A stretch of DNA of 64,000 nucleotides from Phoebastria nigripes (taxonomy: Eukaryota > Chordata > Aves > Procellariiformes > Diomedeidae): the NCBI GenBank assembly GCA_035582835.1, contig JAYKAV010003376.1:1394372-1458371 (forward strand), written 5' to 3'. The notes under the pieces were generated by a model, which did no database searches, was not told where the DNA came from, and saw nothing but the letters and a program-made list of their open reading frames with translations. A program made the translations under genes and the position numbers. The stretch's first letter is position 1. Every line of letters starts with the position of its first letter. Positions 13,062-26,842 of the stretch are shown here, one piece after another.

Positions 13062-16000
13062 TCTTACCTCTGCCATAAAAAGTGCTCAGGCCTTCCCTCC
13101 CATTTCTTCAGACGTGAGACACTCACTGATCAGACTGCATTACTACACTCACTACTGAAAGAACTGTCAGTTGGCATTCAAAAAGAAATTTCCAAGTAGA
13201 AATTCAAGAGACCATATTAAGTAGAAGTTTAGGAGCTATCAGTAGATTTCAAATTAACTGATCCAGATGCATGGAATTACAGCAGAACAGAAAATCACCT
13301 GTTGCATCTGGATATACCAGAGTACGTTAGAGCATATTTCAGCTTTAACCAAGAAATTCATGAAGACTTTGTGGATGAAGAATGGGTCTGAGAAACAACT
13401 TAGTCTTTATACTATCTTCCTTTGTGACCATGGGAAAGGCATTCATCTTATTTACTCCATCTTTAAAATCAGGCTAAATATATATTATTCATCTTCAAGC
13501 AGGGCTGAGTTATTGATGACAATGTCTGTGTAACTGTTCACCATTATTTATTATTATCAGAAGTGAAAGCTTTGCAATGGATCAGATAATAAAACAAAAT
13601 CTAATCATTTCTGTTTTTCAGTGAGCCAAGCTAAACTGAACTTGATTTTGTTGCAACAGGACTAACATATCTGTGCCTTCCTTCTCTTTCTCTCTTTGGT
13701 AATTCAATGATGGCACCTTCCTACATTTAGAAGAGCTATTGAGAAAAAGAATGCGCAGAAAGTTTGCCATGGAAATCCATTGGACTGTAAACCTGGAGGT
13801 CCAGTGTCTTANGAGCTTAAATATCTTTCATACACTACAAAAGAGATTTTGAAAGCTGAAATAAATAGCTAATCAGCCTGGTACCTTTTAAACATCATTC
13901 TTATTCCAAGAACAGTGACTTTATGGTGTTGAAACCCGTATAACCCATCTGCAACCTGTTCGCAGTTAACCAGAGACAAAGCACACTGACACCAGCAAAA
14001 CCTTCATTCCATGCTTCGTAATTTGCAGGGGCAACTGATGCAAGTCCTGGAAAGAACTGAGGAATTAGCAGTTAGAAGGAAACACAGAAGACTTGTGCCC
14101 AGTTGCCAGTCAGAGGGCCAAACATCTCTAGGCTAGAGTATTTTACCCTGTGCTCTAGAAAGTTGAGATAAAAGAGTTGAAATTGTACATTTCACAATGT
14201 TTTTAAATAAAATGCCGTTCACTTTCTGAGGTAGGAAGCTCATTTAAGAGGGTGCATTACGGCAGAACTCACAAGCACAAACATTTCTGGGCTAACCTGT
14301 TCTTATTTATTAGAAAATAGATTGGCAACATCAAATCACACGCTATTCTTTATCATGGATCTCCCATTGAAATCAGTGCAACTCCCTTCTCATTTCCCTT
14401 CAACACAGGGGCTAAACTGTTGCTACTAACTTGTATCTACATAAATTACACAGAGGAAGCAGAAGGTTGAAGCAAGAGTGTGAAAGATCTCTTGACTGTG
14501 TTTGTTACAATTTCATATACACACTGATAGTAATGTGAAGCATTTATGTTCACATAAAATTAATGCTTAGAGCTTTTAAATAGTTGTTGTTTCCCAACAC
14601 AGTTTATATTTTTTCACTTGTCCTAATTATAATCACAGTAGCCCATAGATCTTCATTGATAGGTAAGATACACAAAGCGAAGGCTACCCAAGAAATACCA
14701 TGATTTGGCATATTACATTATTTATGCAAGCTAAGAAAAAATAAATAATTTTGCTCTTGTTGGATGAATGTCACTAATGGAAGTGTAACTTACAACATCT
14801 TGGCTACCTACATGAATGATTAATTAAAAGAAAAAATAGTTAATCAAGATAAACTTCTGCACCTAGCTAACAGAGAATTGAAAGTTTATCATGTCTAAAT
14901 ATGTTTCTCATACATTTACTGCAAATTAGTTTTTGAAAGTGAATTTCAAGGTCTACTGACTCCGAGGTTCACTAACTCAGTTTTCATTAAGTTTTCACAA
15001 ATGATCTACTGTAGCATTATTCTTTTATAGTGGTGCAGATTTAAGGCCCACTATGAAAAGCAATTATACTGTCAGAAAAGTGTATTTTGACTTATTAAAA
15101 AATTGAAAGGTTTCATAAAACTATTTATTTTGGTGTTCATGGGGAGTACATGTTGACAGTGTTATGGAAGAAAGCATTTTTCTGGGGCATATCTCTCAGC
15201 CTCTTCTCATCATACCTTCTTTTTGAAAACTTGAGACAACCTTACTTAGCAGATACGTTAAAAACCTGTGTAGGCAATAAATACAAAGTACTTTGTGATT
15301 CTGCCCTGCAATTGGCCAGCTGAATTTATTTTGCTAGATCTGTATTATAGTAATGATGCACATGTGTTAGTTAAAAGTATAATAATTTTGGTTTAGTAAA
15401 TACTGAAGATGTTTAAAAAGAAACCTAGACAGTTAGCAGTCTGATGAGTTACACGACTCATGTCAAGAAACAATTTTGTCCAAATTTTGTGGATCACTTG
15501 TTTCAACTGCATTGCATTACCTTTTTTCCGATTACCTCATTATTTCCCAGAGTGTTATTTTTATATCCTATTTGAGCACTATTCATCTAAAATAACTATG
15601 ACTCAGAGAATAACCATAATGCTGTCTTGTGGTAAAGGACTGAGGAAAGCTTAAAATATGAGCAAAGGATTTACCCTTCAATTGTTACATGACATCTAGG
15701 AATAAATTCAGCTATTTGCCTCTTGACTTCCTTTCCAGAGCAAGTGACTAAGAAGTATTTAAGGAATGGACAAAAAGTGGGTGATAACTGATTCAACTTG
15801 ACCCTTGATCTTGTTATACAAAAGCCATTGTAGGGGATACAAGAGGAAGAAGGGATGAAATTGCTACTTAGAACAGAGCTACCTCTAGAANACAATGCTT
15901 ATGCTGGTGTCAGCAACTAAGTTTTTCTTGCCTTTAAAAAAATAACAACATGGAATTTCTTTTTTGTCCATTTCAATTAGGTTACTTCAATTATTNTGCG

Positions 16001-19000
16001 TATTCATCATGAAAAATAAGAACTCCCAAATCTAATCTTTTTTCCCCAGCCTCTGCCAATTGTGTAATCATGTAGAGTGACATGAAACTCTAGGAACTAC
16101 CAGAAAGGAGTCAGGCACTCGGATGGTTTTCTTTCCAGGAATCACATGGTGGCCGAAACAGAAAACAGCAGGTCAGTCTAAGACGCATGTGTGTACTAAT
16201 GCAAGACTTACAGGAAATAAGCAGGAGGAATAAGAAGTCTTAGTCAACAAATAGAAACCTCACCAAAAAGCTTTGTTAAGCAGCAAGACTAGGAGAAATT
16301 ATGCATAGAAAGGCTAGCTGGGGTCTGATTATGACCTACAGGGAAGAAGAGAGCAGTGAAAGGGGACATCGATCAGTTAACAAGTTTTGAGAAGGGAAAG
16401 GCAGAGAAGAGTAAAATGAAGACAAAGGCCTACTTTCAAGACCAATAACTTCAGTGAACTACAGGGTTAGGTAGCATAGAAAGCACGTGTAAAGAGGAAA
16501 ACCATTCAAGAGAGTTGAAAAACTATTTAGGACGCAAGTACAATTTATCCCAGCATGAAAGAAGTATGCTCATTTTAGTAAGAGACAAACTCGGTAAAAT
16601 CACGAGCACTTCAATGACCTAAAACACAGTAAGAAATGGTACAGAACATGAACAGTGTTCCAGTCTACAAAAGGTAATACGTGAAGTGGACTATGGAGAA
16701 TGGGAAGAAACAAACAAACAAAAAGGCCAGGACACAAAGTGAGATACAGCAAGGAAGGTCCAGAAAGCTCTATACAAAAACATTCTCTAACTTCATTAAC
16801 AGCAGAAATAGATCAAGAAAACACTGTCCACTACTGCATACAGAAGAAAAACTAGCAGCAAACACTAAGCCTGCTGAAGTATTTGAAACCATATTGTTCC
16901 AGCCTTCCCTAAAAAGATAAATTATCATAAGAAAGTTGTGTTCAGAAAGCAAGCTACATAGACCTTTGACTTCCCTCACTCAGATCTTAGGCTCTTGCAC
17001 ACAGTTTTAATATGCTAAATGCAGCACAAGACCAGGAGGGTAGTATCGAACGTCATAATGTTATTCTTACCAAATAAATACATTTACAATACCATAGTAT
17101 GGTTTTCATTTTACCCTATAGCCACTTGCCCCAAAATGGCTGCCATACCATAAGCATAGAAAAAAATTCTATTTGATCTTGAAGATGTGCAGTGGTAGAC
17201 ACTGGCCCTACCAGCTACTGGTTAAATGCTGACATATTGAGATTTTGTTCTTGTTATTGATTTTCCTTAATTACATTGATCTTAGAGGTTATGCACTGTT
17301 ATTGTTTAAGCTATAAATACTCATTACATCCATTAGGATCTTTACTTCGAGAAGTAGAGAAGAAGCTGTATAGTAACTACACAAAAAAGTTTTTGTTATA
17401 ACTTATGGTACTAGAAACAAATTGTCAATAGGATCCCGTTCTTAGGTGCTAATAATAAGAGTTTTTTCAGCAACAGAGTTAACTACTAATTAAGCCTCCA
17501 ATCTTGTGAGTCTATGATCACGCTTTATGTAAGTGCGTTGATACTATAGCATACAAGAAGAGGGACTTATTTTCCATATTCTAAAAACTAGGGGGCTATT
17601 CTCCTTTTGACAGGTTTACAAAACCCTCCATATTTTTAATAGTTCTATGTCTAAGATCTTGCACTGCAAACAACCTAATTAGGGCTAAAGGAACAGAGAC
17701 AGATTTAAATAAGTTAGTGTGAATTCTTTATAATTAACTTTCCCTGACTTCTGCATGAGTTTTTCCAGTGCAGAGTTGTGGCTTTCTCTCAGCTCTTCCT
17801 TTCTACATTGTCTGTTCCTCCAATGGCTATAGATCATTTCCTGTTCTGCAGCTGAAATAGCACAGCTTCAAAGGCTGTGACTAACATCATTTAAACCATT
17901 ATCATTTTTTACCAAACTATTATTAAACAAATTGGTTTCCCCCCAGCTTCTATGATAAAGAAAATCATTCATTCATTTTGTGTGTTCTTGGCAATGTATG
18001 TTTCTTCTTTAAATCACATAATGGCAAGAATTAGGAAAAATGATCATTTATCTGATGTCAGTAAGTTGGGCAAAGCTATTACATTTGTCATCGTGTAGGA
18101 AGCTGCCATTACATTAGGCCAATTTTTGCAACTAATATTTTTTTATTCATTCACTCCTCAAAAAATTATAATTGTCTTTGAACCTTTTTAATTGTTCCAC
18201 TGAAAAGAAGAACACGTGTTGAAAAAAAAAAAGATTTGGATTGTATCTGATGTGACTTTATNAGCATTTTGGAAGAACTTGAAATATGGAAAAACCTTGG
18301 TTTAAAATAACCTCTTATTTCTGTTCCTCCTAGCAAAAACTTTTCTAGACATTCTTTTCTTACACTTCCCTTGTGTTTTGAAGACTGGAAATGTTAGCAA
18401 GATCTTTAAAACATTTTTACTTCTTTGTCCACCTTAAAATCTAAAGCACTTGTACCATGAGTAGAACTTAACAAGTAACCAACTGGGTCATGTTCATCAT
18501 AGAAAACTAAAAAATATGTATCTGTCTACAGAGAGCAGCTTTTATGACACCAAATATTTATGGCATAGAGACCGAATGATGTGCCAGGTCACGTGCTCCA
18601 TGGTCCCACAGTCCTTTTCATCTCCTTATTGCATGTTTTGCCTATGCAGTAGGACTTAAGTGAAAAGGAGGATGGTGTTTGTGCCAACCGTAAAGCCTGC
18701 ATATCTCCACAGAAGTCTGTTGTAAAAGGATATAGAAAGCAATACAATGACATCTGTGATGAATCAGAGTGGTCATGTGAGAAATACTAAGCTCAGCACA
18801 CATTCTGGTAAGAAACAGCTGAGATCTCNTCCCATTTAATAGAACTACTTCTCTTAGCAGAATAAACAAAGTTTGTATTTATTCTGAGGTTAGTTATATA
18901 AAATCATTTAATGTGAGTGCCTGCTAGCAGAGTCTGAAGCTAGAGAAAGCCAGCCAATCCTGTTCATTTTCATGACAGATGGTATAAAGTGGTGTTTAAG

Positions 19001-21180
19001 GCACTGGTGGGAAAATCAAGAGAGAGATTTTACTCCTGGATTCCCCATGGTGCTGCAGTACAGCCTGTAAAGCCAGCTCACCATTCTGTGCCTCTGTTTA
19101 CCTTTTCCCCTTTCCACATTTTAGAGGAAAGCTTGTCTCCCTGCGCGCATTCATACAACGCCTGCATGAAAAGGCCCCAGTACCAGTGGGAGCACCAACC
19201 AGTGTCCCAGTACCAGAATTGCTATTAGTTTTATATAAACTTCTTATTTACTCTATAAAAGCACTACAGTATACAAAGAGTATTTATTAAGAAAGGCAGC
19301 CTGGTAGAGATTTTCTCTCTGGAGCGCTGTTTTGCTATATAATATGTAAGACCTTTAAGTTCACTGAAAGGGTTATCTGAATTCCATGGCTAGTAAATGA
19401 GTGAGGTTTTTGGCAATAAATTCATGCAAAGCCAGGGCTGCTGAACTTCAACAGCTGATACTGGCTTCTGCAGGTGCGAAATCACAGATGGTTACATGTC
19501 ATTACTGCCACAGAAGTGCTACTGAATTCACTAACATTTGCCAGGCTGTGCAGAATACTGTACACACAATATGCTATAGAATTCAGGCAGCCCTGGACAC
19601 CATATATCCAGGATGCTCCATTGTATTCAGTGTAATTAGCAAATGGCTGAATATGTAGGTCCTACATTAACNCCCATATCTTTGTTCTTCAGATGTNACC
19701 TTGTCCTTTTAAAGAGGATTACAGTTCACACTCAAGAGGACCTCATTTTGTGCAAAACACGTGGCAAGGTCAAAATAGACATATATAAAGCGTTGGTCTC
19801 AAACATGGTCTTCCTGACACTATGTAGTTAGGGATGAGCCAATCACCAATGCCGATTTTGTCCTTGCTTTCCCTCCTCCTGACGCAGGAAACAAGCCTCA
19901 GGCTACTGCAGGCAGTTCATACAGTGGGACAGAGCAGGTTCAGTAATTTGGAACCAATTATTTTGCAAGGGAATGGGCTGTGATCCTTCTTACCCTCCAC
20001 AGAAAATAACATAGAAATCAACGAGACCTCNTGTTTGTACAGTCAGCACACACCTTCTCATTGATTTAAGTTCTCATTTTTCTATCTCACTTTAAAAGGA
20101 ATTTTTTATATTGAAATTGCACTCAGGGTAATAACCAATTTACAACTTTTTTCACATTCCTACTGCAGCCAAATAGATTGTGATCAGAAGTGTTTTAAAA
20201 CTACAATTCTACTAATGTTATCTACTTGACAAATTGCCCATAATATGTGAGAAAACCAAACAAAGTTATAATAATCCAGACTTCAGAGAACAAAAGTATC
20301 AGCAATGGCTCATTTTGTAGTTCATTTTGCTTCTACTCAGATACTNAGATCCTTAAAATGGAACAGAGATGAAGGACAAAGAAATACTGAGAAGTCACTC
20401 TGTTACTTAACAGGAGCTTTACAGATTGACCACTAAGTTGCAGGTGTCCAGAGGGCAAAATCTGGTCTTTATGTATTTTCTGAGATAGAGAACACTTTCT
20501 GTAATGGGAGATTATATAAAGTGGTGAGAGGTATTATTTTTTTTTTCCAAGATAGCGGAGAAAAAGTAANGACAGGCTAAGAATTCTCCTTTGCTAACCT
20601 GTCTAAAATACAATAATTACATGACAGAGTAAAAGTGATACTGTGCCAACAGAAATCCGTGGCAGCTAATCACACTGCTGTATGGTTGACCACGTACTTA
20701 GTGATATAAACAAATTAATTCCCAAAAGATAGCTAATCCAGCTTTTCGAGCCCCCTAGTAACACTGTAGAGACTGTGCACTAATACCCAACAGCAGGTAC
20801 TTTATATCATTTGGTGGCAACTTTTCCATTAACTGGCATCAAAGGACTTTTTTATTTGGATTTAGAAATTCCCAAAGCAAATTTCTGAAGGGCAAACTTA
20901 TATAACGCCATTTAATTTGCCATGATTCCAGATCCCAACAGCATGCGAGCTCCTACCGAAGCCTGTTCTGTTTCCCTTAGCCAGAAATGTGATGGTTGTA
21001 ACAGCAGACCAAATTAGGGATGTGCCTGCAATATCAAAAAAATTTCAGCCACTCAGATAAAGGACAAATGGAAAACTACACAGTCCAAAACAACTTTTAT
21101 CACACATTTTGGTTAGACTGGCATCGGATTGAATGAAATGACATACAGTTGTCTAATGAGTCCTTGAAGCTGCTCTAATT

Positions 21181-21197
21181 AAAAAAAAAAAAAAAAA
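21181..21197. repeat. A17 homopolymer
   Basis: Seventeen consecutive A after CTAATT. No recognisable retroposon upstream. Confidence 0.8.
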
Positions 21198-24100
21198 GGC
21201 CAAAATCCCATTGCTTCATTTGCAAAAAAACCTCCATTGGTTCAACAGAGGAAGGATCTGTCTCCACACAAGTTTCATCGTGTACTTCTGAGGGGCACAA
21301 AAAATAACTGTCTCACATCACATTCATATAATGATAAGAAATTATTTGCTATCATAAACTCAAATCTTTAAAATAAAACAATCTCATAAGACCCTCTCTT
21401 TTCCCTCCAAAACAAATATGTCAAATTTATCTCAGAATCTACTTTCCCTATTCTCCTTCCACATTATGTGGCAGCATTAGAATACCATTATGCTATGGCA
21501 ATGGATGTTTAAGAACACTTTGATAGTGTTTAAATATTTTTTTTTCTTTTTTACTACTGATTTATTGTACATTCCAAAAATACCCTGGAGCAAAACATTT
21601 GTTTTGGTTTGGGAAAGGAAAAGTGGAAAATATATTTGCTATATTTATCTCACTGTCAAACCCAAATTTGAACTCAGGCTTCCAAGGTACAAAAAACAAA
21701 ACAAAATGAAATAAAACTATATACACCCCTTTCTCCTGTCCTCCTCCTTCATTCTCTATATTGATATAGCACTTGTGTCTCTAGTGGCATAACCCTTTAT
21801 TCTTTGAGTTAATTTTTTTCTTGCAAGTGGTTATATTGATAAAAATTTAATACCATGTTCTGAAGTCTTTGACTTTCCCTTGCATATCTTCATTCTTTGC
21901 AATTTCTGTTGTGGGACCATATCTAACCTCCACATTCTTTTACCATAAGAATGTATGAAATAATGAATATATGCACAGTTAGTGGTAAGTGATAAAAAAC
22001 AGGACAGGACACCTGGATAAATAATTCTAATTGTGAAGGAAGGTCTACTGACCTACTGCACCCTGGCAAAGACAAAGGGGTTTACACAGAGACTGAAATT
22101 AGATAAAACTGGTCTGGGAATCCAAGTTAGGACACTAAATCTTTAAAAGGTGATTATCAGTGATTGTTTTTTTTACTTTATTGTAAAAAATTGATTGTCC
22201 TTTTTACTTTAATAACTGTTTCTTAAAGGCTGTTGCCTGTATCCCCAGTCTATAGAGGGCCGACAAATACTGGTTAAGAAAACTAGTGAATTCTTCAGAT
22301 CCACTGGTAACTGAATAAACCAAGTAACTAACTGAACTGGGTAAAACTGGTGAAACTTTTCCAATAGAATGTTTTTCTGATACAAGTTCATATATTTCAG
22401 ATTAATTATTTCAATTTTTTTTTCCATTTTGGTTTGAAAGACCAATAGATATCAAAGCCTCAGACCAGTCTGTATATGTCACTAAACTTACACGTTTAAG
22501 AGAAATATGGAGGATAAATTTGTCTTTTGGGCAGCCAGGATGAATTTAATTGCCCAAACATAGGAACTTAGTGTTCCTATGAGCNTCCCACTGCCATTTT
22601 GGAAGGGTGTTAGTCTCCTGTAGATCTCTGCCATATTTGCTAGCCCAATGCGAATGCCTCAGATACACACTGGTATCTAAAAGAGCACTAGAAAACGCTT
22701 CTGAACAATTGAATCTTATCTCAAGCAATGCCAACAAACTGGAGTTAAACAGGTGGAGGAAAGATCAAATAGAAGGGCTTGATCTCAGAGATGTTATACA
22801 CTTTTCACTCTGCAAAACCAATAACCATGTTGGGAAAGTTATCTCATTCAATTTATGATGACTGTAATTCTAGATCCAATAAGCAAATATTTTTCTCACA
22901 CTTCTAACTCAATTTTTTGTCTTTGATTATCTTTTATATTGTTTCTAACAGCAGTGCTGCAAGAGTAGTTCACTGCAAATACCCTCTAAGGGGAAAAGAC
23001 AAGTCATTCTGAAGAAGAGTTGTTCTCTTTGGACTAACTTTAACTGATGTAAACTAACTGACAGTATCTTCCGTTTATCACCAGGTCAGAGCATGCACAT
23101 AAGCAGTTACTATGGAGCGGCTCATGCATTGCAAATTAACACCTCTGTTTAAATATCAGTAATTTATTCACATGCTCATTCCCTTAATCTCAGCCAGAGA
23201 ATTGCATCAAACTGCAACAGCCATAGAAAGACAAAAATTAGTTACAAGCTAGCCACATTCATATATATGATTTACAGTATTTTTAAATAATCTGTTGACA
23301 CCCAAGCCCTCAGTATTTACAAAACAAAAATTATATATTGCTGAAGAGATTATTAAGAATAAAATCCCCCAGTATTTGAACCATTCCACCACCGTTCAGC
23401 TTTCTACGCTGAACAAAATACACATTGGGGAATGGTGATAACTACACAAACTTTTATACCAGAGCAATGCACATGGATTTGGAACAAAGCCACCTTTTTG
23501 GTAAGAATTCTGTATTAAGTACTCACATCTGCAAACTAGCAGCAATGGCATTTTAACATACGCAATTTATTCTCCCCTCCGAATTCAGCCAGTGGCTCAT
23601 TAGCCAACACACACCAGTATGAAGCCATGGCTTCATTCCCAATAAATTCATCTGTCTCAGAGAGCAAAGGAGAAAGTAACATTGGGATTATGCATGAGAA
23701 CTGGGTATGGAAACTTAGCTGGATTGACCAAGAAAGGAAAAATAGCCCAGACATGTGGGACAGAGTAGGAAAAGGCACAGATTCTCCTGTAGGAGCATGG
23801 GACTGCCAGAACGGCTACGCATAAACAGCCAGCTGAGAGCAAGAAACAAGTCTGAGAATGAAGGGCAAAATAAGATGGGTAGAAGGAAGAAGCCTGAGAA
23901 CACTGAGTTGAAAATTAAGAGATTTGATTTGTTTTAAAAGGAAACTATAATCCAGCTCTTAGACTCAAGGAAGAGGGTAGTAGAGAGTATCAGGCTAGAA
24001 AGACTAAGTTAAGAGTATGTTTCATGGACTTCAAGGTTGTGCTCCGTCCTTCAAAGAATCCAGAGAAGAGAAGTTTATAGTGCAAGATGCTAAAAATATT

Positions 24101-24753
24101 TCTAGATATTAACACAGCAACGCAGATCACATTAACATACAGCTTATACAAGGAATGGTATATAAATTAGAACTATTTGCAAAAGACTGGAAATAATAAG
24201 CTCATATAAAATGATAAATGTGTGTTATTAATGTTCTGTTGTCTTAATTGCAAGGCTTTTGTTCTCTATTACAGAATGAGAATATTCCCTGCAAAACAAT
24301 TATTCTCCTGATTGTTGGTTAGATTAGCATTTGCCACAGGGCTTTATGCTTCACAAAATATTTCTGCTTGCATAAAGAAACCATGAAAGGCAGGCAGATA
24401 GCAAACAGTGAAGTCAAAGAAAACAGATCATGTTTGTTCTGTCTTCCTACTTTTATTATATAGTTGGTCATACATGGATGGGAGCACTTCCCACATAAGG
24501 AAGAAGTGAACAGAGCTCACATGCTCTGTTCAGCATTTGAAGCGTGGGTATTTTGTGTGCCATTCCAGCAAAAAAGACATTTTAAGTAAACCAAATATGG
24601 AGGCATTTTATTTGAGCCTTTCCCTTAGTTTCGAATATCTTTTGACCAAATCTGAAATCTTCTTATTTGTTCACACACTGCCTGCTAATAGTATAATATA
24701 AACATCATGGAACTGAAAATACAAGTAAATAAACTTTTCTTTAAAGACGCTTA

Positions 24754-24763
24754 TGACTCAGCA
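24754..24763. promoter_or_regulatory. Consensus MARE/NF-E2-type site (TGACTCAGCA)
   Basis: TGACTCAGCA matches the known binding consensus of NF-E2, Nrf2 and Bach with small Maf partners, and contains an AP-1 core. A 10-base match is expected only rarely by chance in a window this size, but activity is not shown by sequence alone. Confidence 0.25.
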
Positions 24764-26744
24764 GGTCACTGTTTTCCAATCACTATTATGAGTCAGAACT
24801 AAGTCTGTGAAATGGTGTTAGAAAGTACAAGACATAATCTTTCATCTGCAATGCAAGAATCATAGTCCCGACCGTTCTTGTAATTAAAGATGCCCAGGCT
24901 GTTTTTGTAATAGGAACACGTCCCAGCCAAACTCCCAGTCTGGTACTTTCTACCTATCTCAACTCGCTCCTGCAATTTCATTTGGATATAGATTACTGTA
25001 CATTCTGTCCTGAACAGAGCGGTGTGGCTGTGTGCAGCTAAATGGCTGCTGTCTTGATTAACTGGTATAAGCTGCTTTGAGATACTTTTGTGAAACAGGC
25101 AACAGAAATACAAAGGACAGATACCTAACTTGTACACAGAAGAACCAGATCAGAACATGCACAGCAATAAAGGAGATACAGAGACAGATTGAGAAAACGA
25201 GACTGTGATGTTTATACCAAGGCAACGAATGCAAGTGAAATCTTCCAGCATTATTGACAGTAACACTGAGATTACGGTATGTGTGCATATCATGTCTTAT
25301 TGCTGATGGAGATTATCGTTAGTGTTTATTCAATCAATATCAGCATGTCTGAGGGGACTGAAAAGGCACTAATAAGGACACACACTGTTTAGGGTAAACA
25401 CAGAGCTGATTACAGTGACACCCACTTGATTTGGCAACTAAGATTTAAACGGACTATTTTCAAGATGCTGGTAGTGGCATATACAATTCACCTGACAATG
25501 AGGGAAACAGACACTACCTTCTCCTGGGTTCCCCTTTAGTCTTATAACCACAGTCCTGGGACATACCATGGGTCTCGCTCGGCTTCTGGCAGACTCCCAA
25601 GCCACTGTAAGCATTGGAAATATTTAGTGTATAACTACACACAGCAAAAGGGAATAGAGGCACAAGCCACGTAAGTAACCCAGATACTCCTCTCCTACTA
25701 GGTATTCCCAGGCTGCCAAATTGTGCAACCTAAGAGACTGCAGCCTAACAAAGGATTTGACACAGAGAGTATGTGCCACAGGACAATGAAGCACAGAGAT
25801 GCTCAGAAGTTGGCTCCAAAGACCTCAGTTGGATACTGAATGTAAACTATATTATGGCAATCATATTGCGCACAGTACACAATCTACTTCAGAATTTGCT
25901 CAGAAATCAGAACGGTATGCATGTTGTACAGTGCAGACATCCTTTGAGAATAAATATTCACATTGTTATTGTTTAAAAGATGAATGATCGTATAGGACCC
26001 CGAGAATACCCACACAGAAATAATCTGTTCAGACTATGCAGTCGTATATGTACATACCATTTTAAGTGAGGAAAGAAACAATCTTGCCTCAATAGAGCTT
26101 ATATTCTGACAGCAGTGTCAGCTACATCTCTTGGGACTTTGTCTAAAAAAGGACTTGAAGGCATAAATTGAAATCNGGAGGAATTTTGGTACAGAAACCC
26201 AGAGCTGCGATCCTGAGTTGTGAACCTCAGCTGCCACTTGTATCCCGTTCATTCGGCATTTTGTGGCTGTAAAGCTGACTAGAGACTAGCAAGTTCTGCT
26301 TTGGCACCCACACAGAATTGCCTGAGTTTTGACAGAGCTGAGCAGCTTGGCTCTTAACCCAGTCAGGCAAAAGGAGACTTGGCATTGCTGATGACAAAGA
26401 AAATAGTTTTTGGAGAATGAAATGCATTTTTCGATATGCTGAAATAGACTAATTCTAATAATTAGCAGAGGTACAAAATGGCTTAACCGTGGCATTTAAG
26501 ACCTTGGCTTTCCTATGCACGCAATGGTACCAGACATTGGCTCTTGTGCTAAAGTAGCCCAGAATGACATTACGTCTGTATTATGATGTATCTCTGTCCA
26601 CTTCCTGGAACACATCGGTGCAATAACAAAATCTAAGTGTTTGTGCATACGTATATTTTTGCAGACACAGGAACTTAGAAAGCAAACCGAAAACTGTCAG
26701 TGACAAAGTACTCAAACTTTGTCACTATTTTCTCACCTTTCAGG

Positions 26745-26842
26745 AGCTCATTGGAAACAATCACCTCCAGGTCTGATGGTGCTAAATATCTGCAGCTTCT
26801 GTGAAAGTCCAGTTTAGCTGAGAACGCCTGACAATTTGGCAA
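26745..26842. mobile_element. Possible MITE-like remnant
   Basis: GGTGCTAAATATCTGCAGCTTC (26779-26800) and CAGTTTAGCTGAGAACGCCTGACAATTTGGC (26810-26840) recall a palindromic repeat of reptile and bird genomes with 'GGTGCTGAGCACC...AGCT' cores and a 'GAAAATCAGGCC'-like end. Strongly diverged, so it could be coincidence. Confidence 0.3.

Larger units (their letters stand above)
12585..26744. other. Intron, no gene recognised
   Basis: AT-rich DNA with short (CAAA)n repeats at 13043 and 16708, an A17 run at 21181 and isolated N bases. The 112-codon minus-strand ORF at 24799-25137 does not resemble any family I know and has no exon-like splice sites that I could defend. Confidence 0.6.

Noticed and set aside
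18211..18220. Perfect palindrome AACACGTGTT with an E-box
   Set aside because: A six-base E-box core is common by chance, and nothing around it supports a regulatory role.
24799..25137. 112-codon minus-strand ORF
   Set aside because: No recognisable family, and composition like the surrounding intron.
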